A stretch of DNA of 32,979 bases from Clostridia bacterium. GTDB taxonomy: Bacteria > Bacillota > Clostridia > Christensenellales > DTU072. Below are positions 22,717-31,176 of this stretch, one piece after another. Location of the stretch: NCBI GenBank assembly GCA_017533005.1, contig JAFXIQ010000035.1, forward strand, positions 1 through 32,979, written 5' to 3'. The notes beneath the pieces were generated by a model, which was given only the letters and a program-made list of their open reading frames with translations, was not told where the DNA came from and did no database searches. The first letter of the stretch is position 1. Each line of letters starts with the position of its first letter. The position numbers and the translations under genes are program-made.

Positions 22717-25700
22717 ATGAAAACAAAATCAGGAAATTTACTAATCACAATTTTGTTAGCACTTGCGTTTATTTGTGGTGTATTTGCAATTACACCGCTG
22801 ATGGCGTTTGCTGATGAACCCGAAGCAGAAATCACCGAAGTCAGCACGTGGAACGAGCTTCTCAACGCGGTGAATTCCGACAAGACGCATATTAAGCTTA
22901 TGAACGATATAGAGGATACCGTTCCCGATGACGAGCTTCCTACAAAGCACCGCCTTGTCTTTGACGGAGGCATGGATTACATACTTGACCTTAACGGCAA
23001 TATGCTAATGGTAGGCAACTATGCAAACGAGTTCTATACAGACAACTTTTCTATGATTGCCGTTTCAAATAGTTCTAACCTTGAAATCGAAAACGGTAGC
23101 ATAGTCTTTGAAAATTGGTATACGAAGTATCGAACCGCCAAGGGTGTGGCTTTCGTAACGGACGACTCTACCCTTACGGCAACAGACGTAGATATGTATA
23201 ACGGTTACACCGGCACGGTGGTCTACGCTACGGATGATGCAAAGGTTACGCTTGACGGTGGTGATTATACCGCAATGAGTGGCTTTGCCGTATATCTCGA
23301 AGAACAGGCCGCTCTTACTCTTGACGGAGGCGTATGGATTGGCACCAAGATGGGTGACAGCACGGCTACCGTATATCTTGACGGCTATGGTGCTCTCTAT
23401 TCCGAAAGCACGGGGGAAATGGTCGTAAATAACGCTTATTTCAATACCGGCATACAGGTACGCGAGACGCAAGTCGGTGCTTTTTCTATTGCTACCCACG
23501 AGCTTGTGATTAACGGAATAAAGCAGGAAGAAGATATTCATTTTTCCGAAGCAGGCAATCAATTTTCAGCAATAGAAGCAAATAAGGACTATTATTGGTA
23601 TAAAAACGGACGTTCACGCGCTCTTTATAAGATAGAAAATCCTTTGTTTGCAAACGCTGTGAGCGTTATATCTTACGAAAAGGAATATTCCATAGACGTT
23701 CAGAGCGGAACTGCAACGGTAGGTGGCAACACCGTAACCGAAGTTGGTTATGGTCAAACAGTTACTATAGTCGCAGACCCTGCTGAAAATGGTATGGAAT
23801 TCGTTCGTTGGGATACGAGCGGAGTTGAGCTTGCGAACTATTATAGCGCCACAACTACCTTCACTATGCCTGCCGCACCCGTATATATTGCGGCTTACTA
23901 CGGTAAGGAAAGCGTAAAATCCGTAAGCGTTACCGTAGGCGATATTACCGTAGGGGAGAAGGCCTATGAAACAAAAATCACCTTGGACGGCAACGTAAAA
24001 CTTACGACGGTCGAATGGTTCGAAAATTTGATTAAGATGGAAGAGAACGATATTTTTAAGCCAGGCAAAGCCTATGAATTGAAAATACTCGTTTATCCCC
24101 CCGATGAGCATAAATTTGGAGACACCGTGACTGCGACCGTCAACGGAAAGCAAGCTACCGTTAATGCAGACACCGGTTATGCAATTATAAATTATACATT
24201 TGATGCCCTTGCGGGAAATCCGTTCCCCGTGATATATAACACCACTACCGCCAAACTCGGTATAGGCGGTTTGCTTGAGCTTGACACGGCGCTTATGTCG
24301 TCCCAAAGCAATGAATTCAATACTGCGTTTGATGCAGGCACCGTTACTTACCAATGGTATAAGGACGGCGAGATTATCGAAGGAGCAACTGACGCTGTGT
24401 ATAATTTTACGGCAGATGACGTTGGTTGCAGATTCTTCGTTACCGTTACAGTAGGTGACAAGACTGCTTGGGGAGATACCCATGCCTGTTATAATCATTT
24501 GTACCAAGTATATCTAAATGCAAGCGACTTCGTTGCGGGCGGAAAAGCACCTCAAATTTCCTCGGCAACCCCCGGTGTATCCATTGATCCCGAAAGCCTG
24601 TTTATCTGCGAGGGCAAGGGTCAGCCCAAGCTTGATATTCAAAAAACGGTTTTGATTCCTGGAAAGACCTATCTTGTTATCGGTACTCTCGTGCAGACGG
24701 GAGATGCGAATATTCCGTACGAGGCAAACGTCTACGTAAATGATACCTTGATGGAGGATAAGGTTGACGCTTTAAGTCAATTCTTCTACAAATTCTCTAT
24801 TCCCACGGCAGATTTCCCCGTATATTACACTGCCAACGGTGAAATAGGCATCGGCGTAACGCTTACCGTTGACGTAGAGAAAATGTGCGACGAAAGCGGC
24901 ACGTTTGAGAACGCGTATGAGGCGGCAAATCCTACTTATCAAACCGTTTTCTATCAGTGGTATAAGAACGGTGAAGCGATTGAGGGGGCAACCGATATTT
25001 CCTACACCGTAAAAACCACAGATAGAGATAGTTATATACATTGTAAAGTAACCCTTGTCGACGGCAAGTTCAGTATGGGTAATCAATATGAAATCACTAA
25101 CGTTATTACCGTACTAATCGTTGAAATGCCAATACCGAAGCACGGCGTAGAAATGATAACAAAAACAAGCATAAAAGCCGCGGGTGTAGAAACGATAGGT
25201 GTATTCTGGACAGATAAAGAAACCAGCGTAACGATGATTGAGGACGATACGTACGAAGAGGGCAAAGTTTACGAGCTTTACATTCAATTCCAAGCGAAAG
25301 AAACCTTCTTATTGGATTTCACCGGAGATATGACTATCGCCTATATTTATGGTAACAAGGCGGGCGAGGGTGGCTCTGTTCCTAATTCAGGAAAGGCGTT
25401 TTACTTGACCGAAGTCACCGCTATCCACACTCACCAATATAGTGATTTAGTTTGGGCTTTTGACGATGAGGGATGCCACTGGCAACCTTGTATTGTTCCT
25501 GGTTGTACTAACCCCCATGAAGAAATGGTAATGTATGCAGACCACTGGGGTGGCGGAGCAACCTGTCAACAAACCGGTATATGCGGACAATGCGGTAAAG
25601 AATATTTAGGTTATCACGATTTCTCAGTTCCCGATTATACCTACGTTGATGAAATGAGATGCGCTAACTTCTGCGAGTATTGCGACCAATACGTTGACGC

Positions 25701-26571
25701 TGATTATCATAGTGGTGGTGTAGCAACTTGCGAAAGTAAAGCAATTTGTGAATGGTGTAATCACGAATACGGTAAGCTCGGCGAACACGTTGCCAAAGCA
25801 GAATGGGTGAGTGACGGCACTTACCATTGGCATGAGTGCAAAAACTGCGAGGGACAGCAGCTCGATAAGGTAGCATGCTCCGGCGGAACAGCAACCTGTA
25901 CGGAAAAAGCCGTATGTGCAACTTGTGGTGAAGAATACGGCAACTTTGCAGCGCACAATTATGATATCGTAAACGGTTATAAAGAAGCGAACGGACACGC
26001 AAACACTTGTGTTTGCGGCGCGCACGATACACCCGTTGCTCATACTCCTGACAGAGCAGAAGCAACCGAAACCGAACCTATTAGATGTATTGTTTGCAGT
26101 TATATCATCACTCCCGCAACGGGACACGTAAATCATACTCCCAAAGCAGAGTGGACAACCGATGCGAATTACCATTGGCACGGATGTACGGGCTGTGAAG
26201 GACAACAACTTGAAAAGGGCGCACACGCTGACGGTAACACCGACGGTATATGTGATACTTGTGGTTGGGTAGACCCGAACTTTACTCCTGTTGTACCTAG
26301 CCCCGGTGAACCAAGTGAACCAAGCGAACCAAGCGAACCAGGTGAACCCAGTGAACCAAGTGAACCAAGCGAACCCAGCGAACCAAGCGAAGGTGAATCT
26401 GTAGCTCCAGAAGTTCAACCCGAAGAAGATAATGAAGGTTTAACTGGTGGTGCAATCGCAGGAATAGCAGTCGGTTCAGTTGCAGTAGCAGGACTAGGTG
26501 GCTTTGCAATCTTCTGGTTCCTAATCAAGAAAAAGAGCTTTGCAGATTTATTAGCAATCTTTAAGAAATAA
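22717..26571 (+). CDS. Large surface protein with Ig-like and Cys-rich repeats
   Basis: The 1284-residue protein has a signal peptide (about 1-31, cut near MAFA-DE). An N-terminal pectate-lyase-like beta-helix begins with TWNELLNAVNSDKTHIKL and runs to about 260. A GTATVGG/VRWDTSG domain (about 310-395) is of the bacterial repeat type ending in YIAAYYG. Two copies of a 200-residue module each contain an Ig-like segment (YQWYKDGEIIEGATD near 541 and YQWYKNGEAIEGATD near 746). From about 900 to 1188 come CxxC-type Cys/His-rich repeats such as CTEKAVCATCGEEYG, which may bind metal. A PSE repeat and a membrane helix (about 1243-1268) with a basic end follow. AAGGAG at 22702-22707 sets the start. 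No LPXTG is seen; LTGGAIAGI precedes the helix. An adhesive or cell-wall-spanning role is likely. Confidence 0.88.
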   Translation: MKTKSGNLLITILLALAFICGVFAITPLMAFADEPEAEITEVSTWNELLNAVNSDKTHIKLMNDIEDTVPDDELPTKHRLVFDGGMDYILDLNGNMLMVGNYANEFYTDNFSMIAVSNSSNLEIENGSIVFENWYTKYRTAKGVAFVTDDSTLTATDVDMYNGYTGTVVYATDDAKVTLDGGDYTAMSGFAVYLEEQAALTLDGGVWIGTKMGDSTATVYLDGYGALYSESTGEMVVNNAYFNTGIQVRETQVGAFSIATHELVINGIKQEEDIHFSEAGNQFSAIEANKDYYWYKNGRSRALYKIENPLFANAVSVISYEKEYSIDVQSGTATVGGNTVTEVGYGQTVTIVADPAENGMEFVRWDTSGVELANYYSATTTFTMPAAPVYIAAYYGKESVKSVSVTVGDITVGEKAYETKITLDGNVKLTTVEWFENLIKMEENDIFKPGKAYELKILVYPPDEHKFGDTVTATVNGKQATVNADTGYAIINYTFDALAGNPFPVIYNTTTAKLGIGGLLELDTALMSSQSNEFNTAFDAGTVTYQWYKDGEIIEGATDAVYNFTADDVGCRFFVTVTVGDKTAWGDTHACYNHLYQVYLNASDFVAGGKAPQISSATPGVSIDPESLFICEGKGQPKLDIQKTVLIPGKTYLVIGTLVQTGDANIPYEANVYVNDTLMEDKVDALSQFFYKFSIPTADFPVYYTANGEIGIGVTLTVDVEKMCDESGTFENAYEAANPTYQTVFYQWYKNGEAIEGATDISYTVKTTDRDSYIHCKVTLVDGKFSMGNQYEITNVITVLIVEMPIPKHGVEMITKTSIKAAGVETIGVFWTDKETSVTMIEDDTYEEGKVYELYIQFQAKETFLLDFTGDMTIAYIYGNKAGEGGSVPNSGKAFYLTEVTAIHTHQYSDLVWAFDDEGCHWQPCIVPGCTNPHEEMVMYADHWGGGATCQQTGICGQCGKEYLGYHDFSVPDYTYVDEMRCANFCEYCDQYVDADYHSGGVATCESKAICEWCNHEYGKLGEHVAKAEWVSDGTYHWHECKNCEGQQLDKVACSGGTATCTEKAVCATCGEEYGNFAAHNYDIVNGYKEANGHANTCVCGAHDTPVAHTPDRAEATETEPIRCIVCSYIITPATGHVNHTPKAEWTTDANYHWHGCTGCEGQQLEKGAHADGNTDGICDTCGWVDPNFTPVVPSPGEPSEPSEPSEPGEPSEPSEPSEPSEPSEGESVAPEVQPEEDNEGLTGGAIAGIAVGSVAVAGLGGFAIFWFLIKKKSFADLLAIFKK
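26305..26391 (+). repeat. 9-bp tandem repeat coding for Pro-Ser/Gly-Glu
   Basis: Nine full units and one partial unit of the form (AGY or GGT)-GAA-CC(A/C) encode a Glu-Pro-Ser/Gly stalk just outside the membrane helix. Units differ mainly at third codon positions. Such arrays change length by slippage, giving variable spacer length. Confidence 0.9.
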
Positions 26572-26580
26572 CCATTTAAT

Positions 26581-26604
26581 CCCTTTGCTCTTCGGAGCGA
26601 AGGG
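26581..26604 (+). other. UUCG hairpin after the surface-protein gene
   Basis: CCCTTTGCTC (26581-26590) pairs with GAGCGAAGGG (26595-26604) around a TTCG tetraloop, with one G-U pair. No T tract follows, so it probably protects the mRNA 3' end or is a worn terminator; a full terminator lies 50 bp further on. Confidence 0.6.
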
Positions 26605-26654
26605 AAATAGGAATATTCTCAACGTATTATAATAGGGAAAATAGTTGAGAACAG

Positions 26655-26682
26655 AAAACAGCACCTTGACGGTGCTGTTTTT
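26655..26682. terminator. Bidirectional terminator between convergent operons
   Basis: AAAACAGCACC (26655-26665) and GGTGCTGTTTT (26671-26681) form a perfect 11-bp stem with a 5-nt loop. T runs follow on both strands. It ends the surface-protein transcript (+) and the signal-peptidase operon (-), which stops at 26,697. Confidence 0.92.
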
Positions 26683-26696
26683 ATATTTAAAGAACG

Positions 26697-27503
26697 TTAT
26701 TCATTTTCGTTGTTTTCTATATCATCCGTTGTTTGTTCGGATTGTTCTTGTTGCTTTTGCGCTTCGATGTATTCTTGTACTGCGCGCTCTGCAATTTCTT
26801 TCTTCTTGGCTTCTATTGCTATATATTCTTCTACAGCGCGTTTAGCGATTTCTTCGGGCGTTAGTGTTGGCGTGGGAGTTTCTTCGATTTCTTCCTTTTC
26901 GGGCTTTTTAACGATGGTTATGAGCCTAAAAATCAATATACCCATCATTATCGCGAAAGGCACTACGACTACGGCAATTAAACCTACGCGGGAAGAGAAA
27001 AAGCGATAGAAAGAAGAAAGGGCATTTACTTTCTTAACCATAACTGCTTGTACGTTTTCAACGGGAACAGGCTCGTCAATAGGGGCGCCTAATTTATCGC
27101 CTTGCGTCTTAATACATAGCTTGTTATGGGTTTCGTCAAAATACACGGGGCTTGCCACTCTATGAGTGATAGTTAAGCCTTTTAGGTCCCCGTATGCGAC
27201 TTCAAAGGTTACTATATCGCCGACTTTTAGGTCGTTGACTTCTTCGGGTTTCAAAGTTTCCGATAAAATAACGTCGTTAACTTCTAGCGTTGGAGTCATG
27301 CTATCGGTTAGTACGTAATAGAAACGATAGCCGAATAAACTGGGCTTTTTACCACCTGCCATTTGTATGATTAGAGAAAGGCAAGTGCAAACAACCACCA
27401 CAAAAACCACCGAAACGATGGCTGTGGAAACGATATTAAATATCTTTTTGGACGTTTTGATAGGGGCGTCTTGATTGTTGTTTTTATTCTTCATCAAACG
27501 CAT
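26697..27503 (-). CDS. SipW-type signal peptidase I (second copy)
   Basis: The 268-residue membrane protein is an S26B (SipW/ER-type) signal peptidase, which removes signal peptides outside the membrane. A first helix lies at about 22-48. The catalytic Ser68 is in VLTDSMTPTLEVND, and His114 in LTITHRV replaces the Lys of ordinary bacterial SipS/LepB enzymes, as in SipW. The box LKVGDIVTFEVAYG lies between, and a second helix is near 190-210. The long charged cytoplasmic tail holds two copies of a motif, PEEIAKRAVEEYIA and KKEIAERAVQEYIE. I chose ATG 27503, with AAAGG 8 bases upstream; it overlaps the previous gene by 20 bp. A longer frame from 27539 has no support. It is the last gene of the operon. 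Confidence 0.88.
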   Translation of the reverse strand: MRLMKNKNNNQDAPIKTSKKIFNIVSTAIVSVVFVVVVCTCLSLIIQMAGGKKPSLFGYRFYYVLTDSMTPTLEVNDVILSETLKPEEVNDLKVGDIVTFEVAYGDLKGLTITHRVASPVYFDETHNKLCIKTQGDKLGAPIDEPVPVENVQAVMVKKVNALSSFYRFFSSRVGLIAVVVVPFAIMMGILIFRLITIVKKPEKEEIEETPTPTLTPEEIAKRAVEEYIAIEAKKKEIAERAVQEYIEAQKQQEQSEQTTDDIENNENE

Positions 27504-29535
27504 CAAATTTACCTTTCTTGTTCTTTTTCTTTTCTTCACGACGGACTTTAGCCTTTTCGTTAGAAGCCTTTATGGCATCGCCTATGCGTGAGAATAGTAC
27601 CTTGCTACCTTCTACGAAGGTGTCAAATTGTTGTTTGCGAGCTTTTTTCTTTTCATCGCGTTTATCGCCTTTTTCTACGGCGACTTTTATTTTAGCGATA
27701 TCTTCTTCTGAACGGAATTCTTTTGCCTTTGAGTAAAGCGCGTCGATTTCTTTGTAATGCTCAACGATTATACCGGCACGTAGTGAAGACGTGATACGTT
27801 TTAGGGCTGCAGATTGAGCCTTTTCGTCCGCGAGCATGCGTTCGAGAATGTCACGCTCGATTCCGGAAATTTCTTCGTTATCTTTTGTTTGTTGTAAGCG
27901 AACTGCAAGTTCTCTTTGCTTTTTCCAATATAATTCTTGACGTTCACGAAGTTCTTTTTCTGCACGAATTGCTTCTTGTTCAAGGCGTGCGCGATATGCT
28001 TCGAGTTCTTTTTGGAGTCTGATAGCCGCTTTATGCTCTTCTTCGATACGAAGGCGCATAGCTTCTTCTTTTGCCTTTTGTTCTTCGAGAAGACGACGTT
28101 CTTCTTCCTCACGCTTGAGTTGAGCTTCACGAGCGATACGTTCTTCTTCTTGACGGATACGTTCGAGCTCTGCTAGGCGTTCAGCTTCTATACGTTCTTC
28201 TTCTGCACGTTTAAGTTGAGCCTTTCTTTCTATTTCTGCCTTTCTTTGTTCTAGGCGATAGCGAGCTTCTTCTTGTTTCTTCTTGCGTTCAAGGTCGCGA
28301 GCTTCACGAAGCGCGAGCTTTTTAGCTTCGGCTTCTTCTTGAAGTTGCTCTGCTATTAGGCGTTGTTGAGTTATACTGTCTTCACGCGCCTTGTTTATAC
28401 GATATTGGCGCATAACTCTATCTAGAGCAGCGTTTATTTTTGCGATTTCGGTTAAATTGAGAGTTTTTTGACCGGGAATACGGTAGTAAATACGGCGAAC
28501 TTCGTTCAAGTCCATCTTGAGTTGCGGGAAGTCGTCGGGGACGTAGTCGTCTATATTCTTGGTTACGTATTCGTCGGCTTGAGTTTTTTCATCTTTTTCC
28601 GACTTATCAAGAGAGCCGTCGTCCTTACGGATAGAGGCTATTGATTGAAGTAATACCGTGTTCAAGAATACCAAACCACGATAACGGTCGGTAAGAGCGG
28701 GGTTCAATTCTTGAACTTCGGTTGTGGTGTCGATTTGGTAGTCGAGTTTCTCGTTGCTTTCTACGAACTGCCATAGTAGTAGCGCCTTTTTGAAGTCAGG
28801 GTTCTTCAAAATAACGTTAGTTCTGGTAATTGGTGGGCGAACTAGCGCACAAGTACGCATTTCGCGAGCAAATGGCGAAGCCAAGAAGTCCGAGAAAATG
28901 CTATTGATACGCGTTATACGTTCTACGTCGGATTGTTGGTCGCCTTTCTTTTTGAAAGCTGCATCGAACGGGAAATTAGCAGAAGTATCGATTTTACAAT
29001 CGACTTTAGCGCCGTCGAGAGAGTATTGGGAAGAAACGTCTACGCCGATTTCACCGGATTTCATAAGAGCGCCCTTGATTAAGTCGAAACGTCTATTGAT
29101 GAAGTCGCGAGTTTTTAGAAGAAGGGTATAAATGAAACGGTTTTCATAGACTTCGTAAGATTCTTCCTTAGAAGTATTTAATATTTTAGAAGGGATAACG
29201 GTACCTTTTTTATCTACGGAAGCGATAAGGTTGGTATGTTGAGCGAGATGCTTAACCGACTCGACGGAAATTGAACGAGCGAGAGAAACGTCAACGATAT
29301 CTTCTTCGATGACGATGAATTTACGAGGGTTACGAACAATGTTATCTAGGGGGACTAGGCAGTCTTCTATGAAGTCTATCCAAGAATCGTCGTAATTTTT
29401 TCTAGTGTAAACCTGACTTATCTTGAAGTCATTTTTTCCGGACTCAATGGCCTGCATATATTTAGGATAAATTTTCTCTTGTTTTAAGAGATTATTTATC
29501 TGAAATATAATTTCTTCATAGATATTATTAGCCAT
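27484..29535 (-). CDS. DUF2357-like protein with long charged coiled coil
   Basis: The 683-residue protein sits next to the McrB-type ATPase. Its N-terminal half (about 1-370) has features of the DUF2357 family that often pairs with McrB-like ATPases, notably EESYEVYENRFIYTLLLKTR near residues 123-142. The match is by memory of the motif and is not certain. Residues about 375-570 form a very long, highly charged helix rich in Glu, Arg and Lys (ER/K type), and the end is basic (KKARKQQF, REEKKKNKKG). The PD-(D/E)xK nuclease often found C-terminal to such domains is not visible. There is no signal peptide or membrane helix. It starts 15 bp after the ATPase stop without a clear Shine-Dalgarno. 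A mechanical or scaffolding partner of the ATPase is plausible. Confidence 0.82.
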   Translation of the reverse strand: MANNIYEEIIFQINNLLKQEKIYPKYMQAIESGKNDFKISQVYTRKNYDDSWIDFIEDCLVPLDNIVRNPRKFIVIEEDIVDVSLARSISVESVKHLAQHTNLIASVDKKGTVIPSKILNTSKEESYEVYENRFIYTLLLKTRDFINRRFDLIKGALMKSGEIGVDVSSQYSLDGAKVDCKIDTSANFPFDAAFKKKGDQQSDVERITRINSIFSDFLASPFAREMRTCALVRPPITRTNVILKNPDFKKALLLWQFVESNEKLDYQIDTTTEVQELNPALTDRYRGLVFLNTVLLQSIASIRKDDGSLDKSEKDEKTQADEYVTKNIDDYVPDDFPQLKMDLNEVRRIYYRIPGQKTLNLTEIAKINAALDRVMRQYRINKAREDSITQQRLIAEQLQEEAEAKKLALREARDLERKKKQEEARYRLEQRKAEIERKAQLKRAEEERIEAERLAELERIRQEEERIAREAQLKREEEERRLLEEQKAKEEAMRLRIEEEHKAAIRLQKELEAYRARLEQEAIRAEKELRERQELYWKKQRELAVRLQQTKDNEEISGIERDILERMLADEKAQSAALKRITSSLRAGIIVEHYKEIDALYSKAKEFRSEEDIAKIKVAVEKGDKRDEKKKARKQQFDTFVEGSKVLFSRIGDAIKASNEKAKVRREEKKKNKKGKFDAFDEE

Positions 29536-29550
29536 AGTGTTAAAAGGTTA

Positions 29551-31110
29551 CTAGAATAGTTTCTTAAGTCTTGTTAGATATTCTTTACATTCTTGCATAT
29601 TTTCTTCGCCGAAGTGGTCGGAGAGATATTGAATGTAATCGTCGACTTCGTCACGAATGTAAGCCAAGTTCAAAGATTCGAACTTACGAAGGATTTTATT
29701 ACAGAGAACGTAGTCAAGGCCGTCGATTTCGGTACCACCGCAAGCAACGTAAACGGGAACGAATTCACGTAGTTGCTTAACGATACGGTTACCAAACGCA
29801 AGACGGAAGTGTTCGATAACGTAGTTATCCATTTCTTCGAATTTTTGTAGGTTTTCGTCGGAAACGCGATGTTCTTCTTGAGCTTTTGCGAAGAGTTCTT
29901 CGAGTTTCTTATAGGAAATGCACATGTGTTCGGTGAGAGGCGCGTCGAAAGGTTGCGCTTTTGAGTTGATGTTGATAGGCATACCTCTGTCGTAAACCTT
30001 ATCTGAAATAGCGAACGTCGAGTCGTCGTTGTTAGCGGTGCCGACGTACCACATATTTTCGGGGAGTTTGAAACGACCTTTAACAACGTGCGCGGGGTCT
30101 GACGGCCAAGCCGAAGGGACGAGGTCGATAACCCATTGGTCACGAGAAGGCATTTCTAGGATAGATAGCATTTCTGCGAAGTAGTATTCAACACGAGCGA
30201 TGTTCATTTCGTCCAATACGGTGATGTAAATATCGTCGTTATAAGTAGCGTCGTACATAGCACGAAGAACTTCGGTCTCGTTGAAACGCTTGGTAAATTC
30301 GTTGAAGTATCCGAACAATTCAGTTCTGTCACGCCAGGACGGTTGAACGGAAGCGATAGTAGTGGGGTTATCTAGGAAGTGTCCTATACATTCAGGAAGA
30401 GACGTTTTACCTGTACCGGAAATACCTTGTAGGATAATAAGTCTAGTAGTCGCCATAGAAGCGAAGAAAAGTCTAATTATCTTTGGTTCGTAGTAAAGTT
30501 TACGCCAAGGTCTATCGGGGTTATTAGCCGCGTAATTACGGAAGGTATCACAAAGGCTTTCTAGAGTAAAGTCGTCGTTAAATTCGTGGTATTTATGTTC
30601 GGGGTTTTTGTAGATATTATCTACTTCGGTTAGTTTATAGAAACGGCTTTCGCCTTCTTTTTTCTCGCTAGAAGTGTCTTCGCCTTCTTCGCCTTCGAGA
30701 ATGTCGTATCCTTGATAAGCTATTTTTAGGCCTAGGATACGGTCTTTTTCACGAGTAGTTTTGATTAGTTCGCGTTTTAAGTTGTTAATTTCGTCCATAA
30801 GGTCTTGGTTAAGGACCTTATCGCCTATGATTTTTTTGAACAAACGTTTTCCGAAGAAAATGATTACCCAAACGATAGCGACTAATGCAGCTACTATGAG
30901 AATAAAGATAAAGATACCGCCGACGAATTCACCGGTAGAAACCTTGTCTTTATAGAACTTAAAGACGTCAATATAAGCTGGGAAGTTGAAAATTTGGAAT
31001 ATGGCACCGAAAACGCCACCATAAGAGTTAGTCTTCGGACTACTGAAGAAGACACCCAGTAGACCACCGAAGAATATTCCCAAGAATTCTTTTATAAATT
31101 TACCGAACAT
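29551..31110 (-). CDS. Membrane-anchored McrB-type AAA+ ATPase
   Basis: The 519-residue protein has hydrophobic segments at about 8-24 and 63-87, a short coiled coil (about 100-122), an acidic linker, and a C-terminal McrB/MoxR-type AAA+ module. Walker A is GISGTGKTS (229-237), Walker B is TVLDEMNIARVEYYFAE (D300-E301), the sensor segment is VGTANNDDSTFAISD (N360 to D363), and KVYDRG carries a probable arginine finger, R375. The N-x-x-D pattern that helps set GTP preference in McrB is kept in form, but the Arg after it is Ser. It uses AAGGTGA before the ATG and a TAG stop. McrB partners usually restrict DNA; here the membrane helices and the signal-peptidase neighbours argue for a role at the membrane, such as remodelling an export complex. 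Confidence 0.9.
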   Translation of the reverse strand: MFGKFIKEFLGIFFGGLLGVFFSSPKTNSYGGVFGAIFQIFNFPAYIDVFKFYKDKVSTGEFVGGIFIFILIVAALVAIVWVIIFFGKRLFKKIIGDKVLNQDLMDEINNLKRELIKTTREKDRILGLKIAYQGYDILEGEEGEDTSSEKKEGESRFYKLTEVDNIYKNPEHKYHEFNDDFTLESLCDTFRNYAANNPDRPWRKLYYEPKIIRLFFASMATTRLIILQGISGTGKTSLPECIGHFLDNPTTIASVQPSWRDRTELFGYFNEFTKRFNETEVLRAMYDATYNDDIYITVLDEMNIARVEYYFAEMLSILEMPSRDQWVIDLVPSAWPSDPAHVVKGRFKLPENMWYVGTANNDDSTFAISDKVYDRGMPININSKAQPFDAPLTEHMCISYKKLEELFAKAQEEHRVSDENLQKFEEMDNYVIEHFRLAFGNRIVKQLREFVPVYVACGGTEIDGLDYVLCNKILRKFESLNLAYIRDEVDDYIQYLSDHFGEENMQECKEYLTRLKKLF

Positions 31111-31144
31111 AATTCACCTTTTTTGTTACGTGTAGTTTGTTAAC

Positions 31145-31166
31145 GCGCCCGAAAGGTGCCGAGCGC
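31145..31166 (-). other. Intercistronic hairpin before the ATPase gene
   Basis: On the - strand GCGCTCG pairs with CGGGCGC (7 bp, one G-U) around an 8-nt loop, in the 66-bp gap between the signal peptidase and the ATPase. No T tract follows. It may tune the ratio of the two products. Confidence 0.45.
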
Positions 31167-31176
31167 AAGTACAATG

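Noticed and set aside
23614..24507. Long open frame (297 codons) on the - strand inside the surface-protein gene
   Set aside because: It lies wholly opposite a well supported coding region, has no ribosome binding site and no recognisable domain; repetitive codon use explains the opening.
26305..26391. Tandem repeats considered as a CRISPR array
   Set aside because: Units are 9 bp, in frame and without spacers; they encode a Pro-Ser-Glu stalk.
25624..26418. Open frame of 264 codons on the - strand over the Cys-rich and PSE repeats
   Set aside because: Its repeated Trp/Phe/Thr pattern is the mirror of the 9-bp tandem repeat; no start signal or domain.
26614..26651. TATTATAATAGG and the flanking TTCTCAAC/GTTGAGAA pair as a promoter with operator
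   Set aside because: No + strand gene follows and a terminator lies directly downstream; probably chance in AT-rich DNA.
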